Source: Nematostella vectensis (Eukaryota; Cnidaria; Anthozoa; Actiniaria; Edwardsiidae). Taken from it: a DNA stretch of 64,000 bases. How positions within the stretch are numbered: position 1 is the stretch's first letter; every line of letters starts with the position of its first letter. The notes below the pieces were generated by a model. That model searched no databases, was not told the DNA's origin, and saw only the letters and a list, made by a program, of their open reading frames with translations. The DNA is taken from NCBI RefSeq assembly GCF_932526225.1, contig NC_064036.1, forward strand, positions 15,183,181 through 15,247,180. The letters are read 5' to 3'. Both the position numbers and the translations under genes were made by a program. Positions 31,101 through 43,044 of this stretch are shown one piece after another.

Positions 31101-34100
31101 TTTGAGTAACATTCTTTTTACCTCTGAAAGCCAGTAGGTCATGTTGTGGCACTTCTCGTCCAAAGTGAAATTTCCCAGGCTAAATGTACCATTGGGGCCA
31201 TACATTTTGTGGCAATCTGTCATCTGTGTATGTGCCTGCAAAAAGGATTCAACAAGGTTAAACAGTGGTCAACAACAGGCGACTTATACTTAGAAAGCAC
31301 ATGGCTTTTTGGGTCTAATTATTCTAATAAAAAAGGCAATAGTTTAGGTGTGCAGGTAGCTAATCCTGATCCTGACTCAACATTGTATGTTAAGAACAGT
31401 AAACAAATAAACACAACTATTACATGTTTCTCAAGAAAAATCCTTAATGGCAGACATGTACCTTGAAGCCAAGAATGGAGAATATAACTATGCCTGCAAA
31501 TACAGAAGTGCCACAGTTGATGATAGACACCATGATGGCATCACGATGGCAGTTGTTGTTGACAGGATTGTAGCTGGACATGGCGATCAACCCTCCAAAG
31601 GCAAGACTAAGGGAAAAGAAGATCTGTGTGGCGGCCTCTAGCCAGACTTGAGGGCTGGCAAGCATTTCCCACTGTGAAAAAGGAGTATGAGCTCACTATG
31701 ACTTGTTTTTTTCATAATAACCAACTTCATTTTGTCAAAAACATAATAGTCATAATAAGCCAACACACTTTGTGAGCACTGAAGTTTCTTTCTCATAATT
31801 GACTTTTTAACCAAAAAGAATGCTAAATAAAAAGAATGGGACTGTTAGAAATTTGGTTGAGCCACCACATTTTAACAGAAATAAAGGGACATAGCCAAGG
31901 GCCTGTATTATGCATGTGGCAAAGTTAAACCTGCCCTTAACTAAGAGTGGTGTAAACAAACCTGTGGGTAGAACATGTGCTTTATTCCATCCCAGCAACC
32001 ATCCAATGTAACTCCACGGAAAAAGAAAATGATCAGAACAACGTAGGGAAAGGTAGCTGTAAAGTAAACAGCCTGTAGAAAGAAATACACCAGGTTAAAC
32101 TGATTCTGTAGGAGCCCTGGATTGCTATACACATTTTTTGCCCTTTTTTTGCACCTACAAATGTGGAAACTAGCTCTCATACTATTCTTTTTAAATTTCT
32201 GGCAGGAGGTGAAGGAGGGAGGGTCTGGGTAAGACAGTTTTTTTTACAGCTAGTAGCTATGCAAAGTCAAGAATCTCTTAGAAACTTACTTTTCCTGCCG
32301 ACTGGATACCCCTCATAAGGCAAAGCCACACCACAACCCATGCAAGCAACAAAGAGAGGGCAAGATGCCATGCAATGCCGCCACTCTCTTCAATGCTTCT
32401 AGACACAGTGATGGCTTCCTTGTACCAGTAGTACTGTGTCCGGCCAGCCATCTCACATGCTGGTAAATCAATCAAGGAGCCATTGCCTGTGTCAACTTTA
32501 GGGCAGTGTTCGTAGGGAAGGGGAGTTTGCCATGAGGCAAACAAGTAGTAGAAACACCATGCGATGATCATGTTGTAGTACATGCCGACCAGGAGGCAGA
32601 CAATGACCGAAGCATACCCCACCCCTCCAAGGTAGGGGTGGATGTAGTTCCACACTCCGATGGATCCCTGCCTAACACTTTGGCCTATACCAAGTTCAAG
32701 GAAAAAGAGTGGGATCCCAATGAGTGCCAGACTGATGGTGTATGGGATGAGGAATGCTCCTAAAAAAACAAACAATAGGCTAACATTAGTTAAAACCATC
32801 TGACATTTAAAAAAAGAAGAAGAAAAACTTCAGGAAAAAAGTACAATATAAAAAAGAGGTTGAAAAAAGACAACCCATTTTTTGGAATTTACTAGTTTGT
32901 GAAGTACCTTATTACACTTTATTTTCGCGTCACTTTATTAATTTTTTTAATCTCGCGATTAAAAAAAAATGTAAAAATAGAGTGTTGGGATACATAATTG
33001 GATAAAATATTACCGGTTTGATAAGCTTTATGGAAACACCTTGTCTATTCAGTTCTCTAATGTACATATAGTACCATAAGGTGTTGAGTTGGACACTTCT
33101 GAACTGTATTTATAGAGTTTGTGGAACTTATTTAGTTTTTGTTACAATTTTTCAGAGTTTTGATAATTAAAGAACAATTAATTTAGTTTCTGCTACAATT
33201 TGTTACAGTTATGAAGATTAAATCACAAATAATTTAGTTTTTGTAACAATTTGTTAAAGTTTTGACGATTAAAGCACATTTTAACTCCACTTTTTTCTTG
33301 TTTTAATTGTCACAAAAACGCGAGTGTGTAAAGTGAAGTGTTAAGTAACCTGGTTTTTACAAAAATAGCAAAAATCGCGAAAATAAAGTGTCGCGAAAAA
33401 TCGCCATATAAAAAAATGGCGAAATTTAAATGTCGCGAAATTAAAGTGTAATAATAAGGTAGTAATAAAAACTGTTTTTGTGAAAGCTTTAATCCTCTTT
33501 CTCCAACCAAAACATGCCTTAATAAATCCGTGCGATTATACCCTAAACCGTTGATTGATAATACTATAGACTAGAAAAGAATTACAAGAACCAGTAAAAC
33601 TGGGGGAGAATACAAGGTTCAACAGGGGAGTCTGGACAAGTAGGATTACTAAGTAATGATTTGAATGATTGACAGACACTCCAAGAATGTCTAGTTCGAT
33701 CTAAGTAGTTTCACCCACGCCAGGGGACATAGCGCCTTAATTCATAAAACGTTTGTTCAGCAATTCCTATTGCGCAGTATAAAAACCATGGCAATCGCAG
33801 TGCTTGTGGGTTAAGTAGGTGTTAGAGACGATCATTGGCCAAGTTACTGGGCCTGTCTGACGCAAGAAGGGTAACTTTAGCCAAACAGTACGCAGAAGCG
33901 CAAATAGTAACATGAATTAGCACGGAGAACACGTTGCAGTGAGTCTAGATTTAGATACCAGAGCGTAGGACTTCCGTAAACACAGACGACTTATTGCGCA
34001 CGTAGAATTATGAAATAGTAAATTATATACACTGAAAAATTTACTTGAGGTAGAAATAGAATATTCTCAGGCTAAACCAGGAGTAGAGGTCAGATTTCAG

Positions 34101-34780
34101 ATAGTCCTAGGCTGTATCAAACTACTTCATTTGCCTATGTCACATTTTCTGACTGATAATGTCTATGTGTCTTTAGATATTTGTCTGAAACCACACAACC
34201 ACGGCAAAAAAACACGCAATCTTAGTTAATCGACTAACATCGCAATGATCGAGGCGGTCATAGTAAATTAAATACAAATACTATACTACTTCATTCATTC
34301 ATGCGATCACGAGAAACGTAAATAGGCAAACAACTAAAAAATGCACGGAAATCTGCTTAATATAGTTACAATACCTCCTCCGTTCTTCTGACAAAGATAA
34401 GGAAAGCGCCAAACATTCCCCAAACCAACCGCAAAGCCAATTGTCGCCAACATAAACTCCACTTTGTTTCCCCATTTCGGGCGATCGCCGGTTTCTTCGA
34501 TCTTGACTTGCTTCACCGACACCACAGCCTCCTGTTTCGTGACTATGTTCTCCTCTGGGTCTTTAGAGTCTGGTGTTTCTGGGATGATAATGGTTACGTT
34601 TTCAGTTGTCTCTGGCGGCGGTGCTGCGTTGCAGTTCATACAAGCCGTTTCTGGGGCATGGCCGTTCGTCTTGGTAACTTCTGGCGTAGTGTCAGCTTTC
34701 TCGGATGCCTGCACCGGGATGCTACCGTTTTCAATTTGAGAGTGACTTACAAGAACAACGGGTTGTTTTTTGTCCTCCAT
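28155..34780 (-). CDS. SLC6 Na+/Cl--coupled transporter, B0AT-like (nine exons)
   Basis: Minus-strand exons: 34780-34375, 32759-32290, 32072-31962, 31671-31462, 31235-31122, 30683-30485, 30137-29978, 29028-28866, 28418-28155. All are GT-AG and phases agree (1,0,0,0,0,1,2,0), giving 698 residues. A roughly 100-residue cytoplasmic N-terminus precedes TM1 with the ion- and substrate-binding signature [10 protein letters not shown]. Then come TM2 (L-E-L-G-I-G-Q), the G-S-I-G-V-W ... H-P motif, TM3-TM5, [10 protein letters not shown] in TM6, F-T-E-A-I in TM8 and a last helix in exon 9. Large outer loops carry N-glycosylation sites (N-G-S, N-G-T, N-F-T, N-M-T). The pattern is nearest, from memory, to the SLC6A15-A20 neutral amino-acid transporters, which move amino acids with Na+ across the plasma membrane. 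The substrate cannot be assigned. See also the second first exon at 42813-43044. Confidence 0.93.
28701..28865 (-). CDS. Possible alternative C-terminal coding end of the SLC6 gene
   Basis: If the exon-8 donor at 28865 is not used, the frame stays open for 54 codons to a stop at 28701-28703. It encodes a hydrophobic helix ([16 protein letters not shown]) whose layout resembles the last helix in exon 9 (both carry I-P-G-[FI] near the end). It could be a second last exon made by intron retention, or chance. Confidence 0.4.
   Translation of the reverse strand, partial: VQTSGLVLIPEPQVSTRDMILTPAAIILLSLALIPGFSLLLTFPHIWRPKVGPN
29010..29700 (-). repeat. 68-75 bp tandem repeat containing the SLC6 exon-8 acceptor
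   Basis: Units start near 29010, 29085, 29154, 29229, 29297, 29366 and 29643, the last gap being enlarged by the MITE at 29409-29612. The first unit contains the true 3' splice site and the first 18 bases of exon 8. The others repeat that boundary with changes; three keep CCAG and two have CCGG. Confidence 0.88.
29409..29612. mobile_element. PIF/Harbinger-like MITE, TTA duplication
   Basis: A 204-bp element with ends GGGCGCGTTTTTT and the complement, flanked by TTA (29406-29408 and 29613-29615). It interrupts one unit of the tandem repeat in SLC6 intron 7. Subtracting element plus TTA restores the normal unit length, so the neighbouring units confirm the insertion site. Confidence 0.88.
30172..30395. 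repeat. Tandem duplication of about 110 bp in SLC6 intron 6
   Basis: Two copies, each starting with GTCATACTCAAACCAGAG and ending in an ACGTTTTTTT-AACTTGCAA stretch, separated by small indels. No splice-site sequence is included. Confidence 0.8.
30923..31136 (-). repeat. 107-bp tandem duplication of the SLC6 exon-5 donor
   Basis: 30923-31029 repeats 31030-31136. The unit includes about the last 15 bases of exon 5 and its 5' splice site (CTTTCAGAG then GTAAAA), so a second identical donor exists 107 bp inside intron 5. Confidence 0.85.
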
Positions 34781-37700
34781 GTCGTTTTAAAATTACAGCG
34801 TGAGTATTTCTTATTTTTCAAGCGTCCTAGACGTAAGCAAAGGACTTGTTTTGGTTAGATTTTAGGTCGGAGCCGACCTCGTCGAGATATGCGGCAGGAA
34901 CAGATAATCAAAGCGCGTTATTGTTGGCGCGTTTTTTTAACACGTGCGCTATGGTGATGCGTATCGCGCACTCGCCAAGAGCTATTGAAAGTAGAAGGTT
35001 CGGTCTGTTGGCGAGACGAGTCCTGCTCGTCTGTTGTAAGCTGAATGTTCACGGATTAAATAAAAAGCAAGGAGTGTGAAGTGCGATGTTTCCCGCTCAC
35101 TTGCTGGTGGAGATCTGAATGAATCGGCGCCGTGTGAACACATACAGTTAGAGAATCCCGTGACTCGATCTGTCAATCACCGCCTCTGTTCAGCCAATGC
35201 GCTTTCCCGAAAAGCAAACGCCGCGCAATGTTTTCACTGCTGTATTTGCCAATTCGTGATTTTGATTTTGATGTACATATTGGCTTTCATGCAAATTTAT
35301 GTCAAGCTGGGGAGCTCGCGATTTGCGAGATGCCGCTAACATAGACTAGTGCCTAAAACGGTAAAGAAGCTGTGTAAACCGTGGCAAAGAGTGCGTCGCA
35401 TTTCTTACGATATACGGTAATACATCACAAGTTATCACCCCTCCAGGCCAGGCTGGAAAGGAATGTTACACATTCCGCCGTCATTCGAAATTCGCGTAAA
35501 TAGCATATTGCTTTATTCAAGCTGTACTAAACAACACCAGTATTGACTGTACTAAGCAGGAGTTATTGTAATATTTCGCAATTTTATCATTTTCTATCAC
35601 GAACAAAAGTTTGTTACATGGCGCAAGTAATTACCCATTAGCCCAGTTTGCTTTTGTTTTCGTGTCAACAAGTCATGCTGGAATTCTTTATTTCCCCTGC
35701 CTGTCTAATCCAAACACAAATAATGTCAGCACTGTCAAAGCGCGTCTTTGGAATCCAAGTTTCTCGCGCGGTAGGCTGTCGCAGCATTCTGCGGTTTCGC
35801 TGACCCTTCCCATAGGTATCAACGCCGTAGGGGCTAGTTTTAGGGGCCCGTCTATCTGCACTAGACTTCTAACTTTAGAGGCCCGTCTATCCGCAATAGA
35901 CTCCTTAACGCTCGCCCTCTACACAAATATTGCGTCTGACGCAACTAGTGCAGGTGGAAAAACAACAACTGCAAGTCGATTTGTCACTCAACAACCATCC
36001 CTACGTAAGTAGCTTTAGGCAAATGCGTATGTAAATGATCCCCTTGTACACACAACTCCTCTCTAACCTTGGCCTTATAGCCGCTGCATCGAGAACTGCA
36101 CAGTAAGCAAGTGGATTTAGAGAGCACTTACAGAACAGAAGAGCCAGTTGCACGCAAATAAAACGAGGTTCCATTCGTTTCCCACCTTCTAGTCGGTGGT
36201 CCCTATGCCAATCGGGTCAAGCTACAGGAAATGGAGCTCCGTAAATACGGGGCCAATCCACATCCTGGGCTACTGGCTTCCAAGCGTCAACAGTCGGACT
36301 CAGCGAGGGTTAGAGTCAAAATGCATGATGGCCCCACACAAAGGGTGTATTCTTCAGGCTGTGGCTTATCCATAAGAATAGATAGAAAAGGTCGATATCT
36401 CAGAAAGCGCACGGAGATGCTGAAGGCGTGAAGACATTTTAATGTCTTCATTATAATGTCTTCTTCATTTTAATAGTATTAAAATATTATTCACCAAACA
36501 ACCAAAAGTGGTTGAAAACATGTAGTGCTTTTAATCCGGATTTCAAATAGGTTTATTTTATTTATTTTTTTGGGGAGCGTATGACGCGCTCTAAGGCATA
36601 ACGAGAATGGGCGAGAACCACCTAATCAAAATACCAGACGTTGCAGAGCTTTCTAATGAGTCTATCTTGCCTATCTTGAAAGGCCTGTAAGTCGGGTAAA
36701 ACGTACAATCCTAATATCACATCTTAGCGCGCAGAAAAAAAGGGTAATGAATCCATCTATCGCCACGGTACGTAGCAATAATAGCATTACCAAAGACTTG
36801 TTAGACTCCGTGCATATTCATGGCGCGATCGAACGCTCCTTGGCGCTAAAACACGTGTTCTTTATTTACATCCGGTAGGTGTAAAGTACGCCAGCGAGGG
36901 TCAAGAGGGCAAGTCTAGCGTGAATTCTGATCACGACAAACTCCCAGTATGTAAACAAAGCCAGACAGACAGATGGCTTTAGCATTATACAAAAAAGTAA
37001 ACAATCGCTGTCCTCTTAAATTTGCTCGCCACTGGATATCGATAAAAAAGGAACTGCTGAGGCGATTTTATCCTCTTATCTGCTAGTGTTGGGAATTTCC
37101 GTCTTAGGAGAGCACTAGGGATTGATGGTACTTCGATTTCAAGGTGCTATCAGAGCTGTCTTTATATATATATATATATATACCAAGAGATTTCGATGTT
37201 TAAGTATGGACGAAGTGCTTGTGAGGTGAACGACTTTCAATCAAGGATAAAGGTATGTTCCGCCGGTAACGGATGGAGGTCTCTTCGGGGTCACTTGGAG
37301 ATTTCTTTAAGATTTCCGGTTGTCCTGGCTGGTAACCAGCCTTTAGACTTTAGTCGGTACGATTATGGTACCGCTAGCCCGTATAAGCTTTCCGGTTTTC
37401 CTGCCTTTCCGTTTCCTTGTAATAACATCACAGGCTCCAGAGGTGGACAGAAAACAGCATGAAAGGACATCAGCGTGCTTTCTCTTCGTAGCCTGTGCCA
37501 CAGCATTCTTTCCGTGTAAGGTTTCCATATAGACTTTCTTCATGTGTACAAGAGGCTACAGACCACCGACCAACTCGTGAAACTCATTAGCATCAGGGAC
37601 ATTGATCCCAGTTTAAATCTAAACTTAAAGTTCTTATAACCTTTCACTTATATCAATCTAGCCAAAACAAAGCATATATAAACTTTCAAATTCGTAAAAG

Positions 37701-39119
37701 GGAATTGAATTTGATTGACGTTTGAATTTTCTACATTTCTACATTTCTACATTTTCAGCTTTCATGAATTGTTTTCCTACTATCGAGCTAATCTCTATTC
37801 TGACTACATTTATGTCCAAATAATGGTCCACTAGCGTGAGACCCCCTTTGTGATAGCCGTTACATGGGCGTAGCCAGGGGGGTGGCCCAGGGTGCCCGGG
37901 CACCCCCTTCTACCAGCAAAGAATACAGTAAATGTATGAGACATTATCTAAAATATAGAAGAAAATGTCTTGAAAGGGCATTTTGGACCCCCTCCTGCTA
38001 AGTTGTCTTGAAAGGGCATTTTGGACCCCCTCCCGCCGCTGAGTTAGTAGAATTCCATTCCCTAAAAGAAAGAACGATCACCCCGCCCTGTCTACTTTTG
38101 TGGGGTCCTTTGTGCTGTGTCGAGCTGTACATAGTTATGTAATAAAATTCCAAGAAAAAGTGTTCCATGAAAATTTACGTTTTACATGCGCACAGACACG
38201 CAATTCCGCGCGCTTGGGTCTCTTAGAGACACATGTCAACCTTGAAGTATTCGAGCTGTACGTTTAGGGCGCCTTTTGAGCAGGCTACTAATCCGCCGAA
38301 AGACAAAGACCATGCCATCAAAAAAGTCGCCTTGGGTAGAGCGAAGACAAGATATGCTAACCGCAACTTCCGGATTCCTGCACGTTTTAAAGAAAGTTAT
38401 ACACGGCAGGCTTTGTATACGGAGTTAGGAAATCTATTTTAAGGTATAGTAATGCTCTGACGTCGGAGAGATATTATAATACCAGTTTACCTACTAGACG
38501 CATTAAAGTTTGGCTATTTTGGTAGTCAATGGTTGCATACTCTCATGTCTACAACGTATTCTGCAACATAAGTATAGTTGATCTAGGTCTTGCGTGTATC
38601 ATACTCAAGACCTAGAATTGGACGATGTCTAGGCGACGCAATCTCAGTCTTCTTACACTTTCTGACGGTCACGCTTTCTGACGGTCACGACAGGGAGATA
38701 CTTTTTTTAGGGCGGGGGTTGTACCTCGTTTCCTAGGCAGGAAACCAAGTAACTGGTATTCTCTAGGGCATTCCGGTCACAAAGTCATCGACAGGAAATG
38801 TAATAGTGCTATTAAGGGTTTTCGTCCAAATTATTGATGAAATTCTCCAAAGATGCTTCTAAATAGTTAAGCGCTATAGTCTCTTACTTCTCCTTTTTGG
38901 CAAAAATCTTTTGGAGTGTGATATATAAAGGGTAGTTTACGAATTATCGTTAAGGTTTTCCCAAACATCATTGAGAGTACCACCCTTCACCATTGGCAGA
39001 TCTCTGTATCAAACTATAAGTAGAAGAAGTAGGGCGGGAGTTGGGTTTACTGCTAATATACATGTAGGGCGGGGGTTTGGGGTTTACTGCTAATATATAC
39101 AGTTTACATATAGCAAACA

Positions 39120-39430
39120 TCAGCAAAACAGGAAACGAAACAACAATTCTTGCTGAAATGTCTAACCACAGGCTAACCAGGATAAGAATCACTCCCTCGT
39201 GATCCTTCGGGAAATTAAATATAATTTGAAGTTGTTTCCTCAATAAAGCTTTTACATTACCATATTAACCTTGTGTGTTGAGGGGAATTGTGGCGCAGCA
39301 TTAGTAAGGAAACAGTCAAGACACGACTTCAAATTATATTTTATTTTCCCGAAGGATCATGAGGGACTGATTCTTATATCCTGGTTCGCCTGTGGTCTAA
39401 CAGCCCGCAGTTTTGGTGAAACAAAACCTT
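39120..39430. repeat. Large inverted duplication
   Basis: Left arm about 39130-39245 and right arm about 39305-39430 are near-complements, sharing GATCCTTCGGGAAA and AATATAATTTGAAGT. The loop is about 60 bp. No target duplication seen. Confidence 0.75.
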
Positions 39431-39908
39431 ATATTTCAGCACAACACGGTCAGCACAACACGGAAGTGCTGTCTTAAACGTGAAGATATTCACGCGTTCA
39501 TGCATTCTGTAATCGCTCTTCTATCTAGGCTTCAACGCGACAAGAGGCTAAACATAAACATTTTTTAGCGCATGCGCAGATTTCCCAGCCTATCAGTGCT
39601 GGCTCTCGATTCTTGGTAGCAGTTCGAAGAAAAGGCTTGGTACGAGCTGAAAAAAGCGCCGAAAAGAGCGCGCGAACAATGGAAATGGCATGCGTAAGAC
39701 ATGTCGTTCTGCGGTAATACGCAATAGGATGCAAATGAAAGGATTGGCGGAAATGATTAAAACGGGCCGACCCTATGAACTGCATATCTATATTGTTGTC
39801 CGAGCCTCAAAAAATAATAATATTTGTAAATTGCCAATATTATAGCGTCTAGTATTTTGTTTTGACGTCCACACCTACTTTGGTATGTTCGCAAAGAATG
39901 TCGGACCA

Positions 39909-40022
39909 TACCCCGGTTCCAGAGCCTCGAATGTCTCTCTATTTAGTTGCAAGCGAGCTCGCGACGTCTCAACCTCGCTGGCCACTAAATAGAGAGACAT
40001 TCCAGGCTCTGGAACCGGGGTA
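39909..40022. mobile_element. Foldback MITE, 9-bp target duplication
   Basis: A 114-bp element with ends TACCCCGGTTCCAGAGCCT and complement (arms about 38 bp), flanked by GTCGGACCA at 39900-39908 and 40023-40031. A 9-bp duplication fits Mutator-like (MULE) elements. Confidence 0.88.
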
Positions 40023-40195
40023 GTCGGACCATCGTCTAGAGCGTGAAAGTCGTGCGTGAGACGAGACCTGTTATAACCCCTGCCGATGGAAAAGAGACAA
40101 TTTCTATATTTCCACTAATTGCGTAGCTTTTGCCTAGGCTGTATCTATTGCTTATGCTCGTCACGCTATAAAGTCGTACTATAATTTATTTGGGG

Positions 40196-40640
40196 CCTGG
40201 GGGTGGGGGTTCCTCACATGTCGGACTGATAGGGATGCTCGTATTTTTTAGGGGTCAAAATTCGGCCTCAGATATTTTAGGGGGTATCCGAGAACAAAAT
40301 AGGCTTTTTTCTAAAGAAATGGCATTTTTAATGCTTCTGAGGTATTTTTTTTAGGGTAGCAATTTTTGGCGTGCAGGTATTTTCAGGGATATTTTTCTAA
40401 TTTCCTGACGAGCATCCCTATCACTTTAACCCTTAAGAACCCCCCTTCCCGACGAGCATCCCTATCACTTTTACCCTGAAGAACCCCCCTTCCCGACGAG
40501 CATCACTATCACTTTTACCCTGAAGAACCCCCCTTCCCGACGAGCAGCACTATTACTTTTACCCCGAAGGACCCCCCTTCCCGACGAGCATCCCTATCAC
40601 TTTTACCCTGAAGAACCCCCCCCCCCCCCCCCCCCCCGGT
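40196..40640. mobile_element. MITE whose right end is amplified in tandem
   Basis: The left part contains GATAGGGATGCTCGT (40228-40242). Its complement ACGAGCATCCCTATC recurs about five times at roughly 45-bp spacing from about 40407 to 40610, each followed by CTTTTACCCTGAAGAACCCC. The array ends in a C run of about 20 bases. Confidence 0.75.
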
Positions 40641-41299
40641 ATTGGTGCCACGCAAGGTATTCGACTTTGTTTCGACTTATCACGACAGAAAATCAGTAAC
40701 AATGCCTTCTTCAATAAAAGCGCCCACATTTGCTTAATAGAATTTCACTTAGTCCCATCCAATCGAATAATCTAACCGCTAGTCTTTTTCCTTGATATTT
40801 ACAACCTTTATAGCTAAGTATGGCCTTTTTATGTATTGTAATTCGCCAGAAAGCTAAATAGCATCATGTGAAAACGATTCTGCTTCGTATCAAAACTTAT
40901 CATAACACTTTCTGTGTGGAATAATGAACCAAATGACGCACAACTCAAAGATGTTGTTACGATTGATACAAATGACATTCTCCTACCGCATTGCGTTTTA
41001 TTGTGTGCTAGGAAAAAAAAAAAAACTTCTAAACGTTGGGAAAGGCAAATGTTCGTGCGTTCAAATTGAACGAAACATATCTTTTTTACGTTTTCTTATA
41101 TCATAAAATTCAGAAAAATAAAAAATATATATAATTAAATTTGACCAAAAAATTTTAGTTGTTTTTTTTTTTTGTACAAACTGTTTGCTTGCCGCGTCTT
41201 GGCTATCCTAATATTGACAGCGTTTTTGGAATCCTTCCAATCATTGAATTCACTCTTATACCACGCGAATATCGTTTATTTTCATAACCTTTGCTCGGT

Positions 41300-41405
41300 G
41301 CGCCCGCGTGCCCCTCATTGGCGCATGCGCACAAGACCCTAAAAAACCCGCCAAAACCGGTTTATTCCCGCCACCCTTTCACGTGACATAAACAAACCGG
41401 TGAAA
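41300..41405. promoter_or_regulatory. Promoter-like motif cluster
   Basis: Contains the NRF1-type palindrome GCGCATGCGC (about 41321-41330), CCCGCCAAAA and TTCCCGCC (E2F-like) and CACGTG (E-box) within 100 bp. It lies 1.6 kb downstream (minus-strand sense) of the second SLC6 first exon. No transcript can be tied to it from sequence. Confidence 0.3.
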
Positions 41406-42812
41406 GCTAACCATGTGCGAAGAAAGTAGACGCTTACTTATACATCACTTTACACTGATAAAACCTAAATTTCGCAGCCGAAAATGCGTGACAAGTATTA
41501 AGAGAATATCATACACGAGATATATAGCTATTCAGTGGAATTCCGCAATAAATAAGTACAGTATGTGAGAGTTGGAAAACACACATTATAAATATACATC
41601 AGCACTTGGTTGCTTGGAGAGGGATTTTTATTTAGAAAAATACTCCATTTGACTCGACAAACTCACTAAATTTTGACCACCCTAAAAGGGGACATTTCTA
41701 ACAGCTATGGTACACAGTATATGGCGTTTTATTTTAGTTGGGACCCATTTGAAGCGCTGACGTTTATTTAGTGCCACGCACACAGACATTTAATATGCAG
41801 GGAATGCGACGACTATACAATCGCTGATTCGAAAACGTGTTCCCGATTAACAAGCACGACTCATAAATCTTATAAGAAGGATCGTTCGCTTTTCTGGCCA
41901 CGACGACGGGATGGAAGCGATGAAGAATGGACAATTATCGGCCACTATCCATTTATCGCAGTAAGAAAGACATCGAGTAGAATATAAAAGTGGATTTAGC
42001 TTTTACCAGACAAGACTAGAATAACAAAACCTTCACAGTTAGACATGGTTTGGTTTTTAGTGTTTAGAAACACTCTCTCCATGGGAACTGTTGTTAAAGA
42101 GAGTTTCAGTGTGTAGAAACAGGATACTTCGTCTGCGCTATGTTTCGTTTTCCCGAAACATGGTTAGCAGTTTTAGTTTCATTCGACTACACTCAGTAAC
42201 AGAGGAAACAACTGTTCCTGTTTTATAGTTAGAGTGCACCCAAGTCAAATTTACTATTTAAAATATAGACTCATAGTAAATGTCGGTGCGTGTAGCCATC
42301 ATAAATCCGTCAACGACAAGAAGAATCTACGTACTACCTGTTTTCAATAGTTGTACATACACACAGTCGGTCACCACGTGTTCACAAATTCACGAACAAA
42401 ATTGACTATTCAATTGCGTGTAGAAAAATAACGAACGGACTAGAAAAACGGTTTGAAATCTTTCTGTAGGTGTTAAGAGAGATCTTATTCTATACTACTC
42501 TTCACGGCACGGTCATTTTCTTTCGGTACTAGCACTAGTTGTAAAAAGTATGTCGCTGGAGAGAATTAGTTTCCGCCTCAAATGCTTACACGAGCCGTCT
42601 TCGTCGCAGCACATCTTACATCTTTCACCTTATTGGGAACTTTGACAAGTTCTCGAGCTCAATTTCTAGGAATTCTGGGTGATGGTACCCCCTGGTAAAA
42701 GTCACTATTCAACAGACATTCTTTCAAGAGCGGCGGAGGGTTGGAATAAAAGGCGCGAGACCCTCAACCCGGTGAAGGATGATAAAGAAACAAAGCGGAA
42801 AACATTACTCAC

Positions 42813-43044
42813 CTCCTCCATTTTTCTGACAAAGGTACGGGAAACGCCACACATTTCCAAGACCCACAGCAAAGCCTATTGTGGCGAGGATAAACTCTAT
42901 CTTGTTTCCCCATTTTGGTCGATCTTCGTCATATATCTGAACAGCCACTCCGTTTTCTTCGTCCTCGTTCGGATTCAAAGCCACTGCTGCTTCATCGAAA
43001 GTTATCCCTCTTCTCTCTTCACCGGGGTAGTCGTCCTTGGTCAT
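42813..43044 (-). CDS. Alternative SLC6 first coding exon (N-terminus and TM1)
   Basis: Opens with ATG at 43042-43044 and encodes 77 codons plus one base. A short acidic N-terminus is followed by R-P-K-W-G-N-K-[IV]-E-F and the same TM1 signature ([14 protein letters not shown]) found in exon 1 of the transporter at 28155-34780. It ends in phase 1 at a good donor (GTGAGT), exactly the phase needed to join exon 2 at 32759. No other SLC6 exons lie between. It is therefore either an upstream alternative promoter and exon of the same gene, or the orphan first exon of a duplicated gene. The different N-terminal tail would alter cytoplasmic regulation. Confidence 0.75.

Larger units (their letters stand above)
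34781..42812. other. Spacer between the two alternative SLC6 first exons
   Basis: No exon supported. Contains a (TA)n run near 37162, a 45-bp duplication at 37970-38035, a GCGTAGCCAGGGGG repeat end near 37867, an inverted duplication at 39120-39430, a MULE-like foldback at 39909-40022, the MITE/tandem region at 40196-40640, and a promoter-like cluster near 41300-41400. If the upstream first exon is used, this would be one long intron. Confidence 0.5.

Noticed and set aside
35611-36012. 133-codon + frame upstream of the transporter
   Set aside because: Low-complexity residue use, no domain, no supporting splice or promoter signal.
37196-37462. Possible first exon with an AAG/GTATGT donor near 37252
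   Set aside because: No continuing exon or recognisable peptide was found, so it was not annotated.
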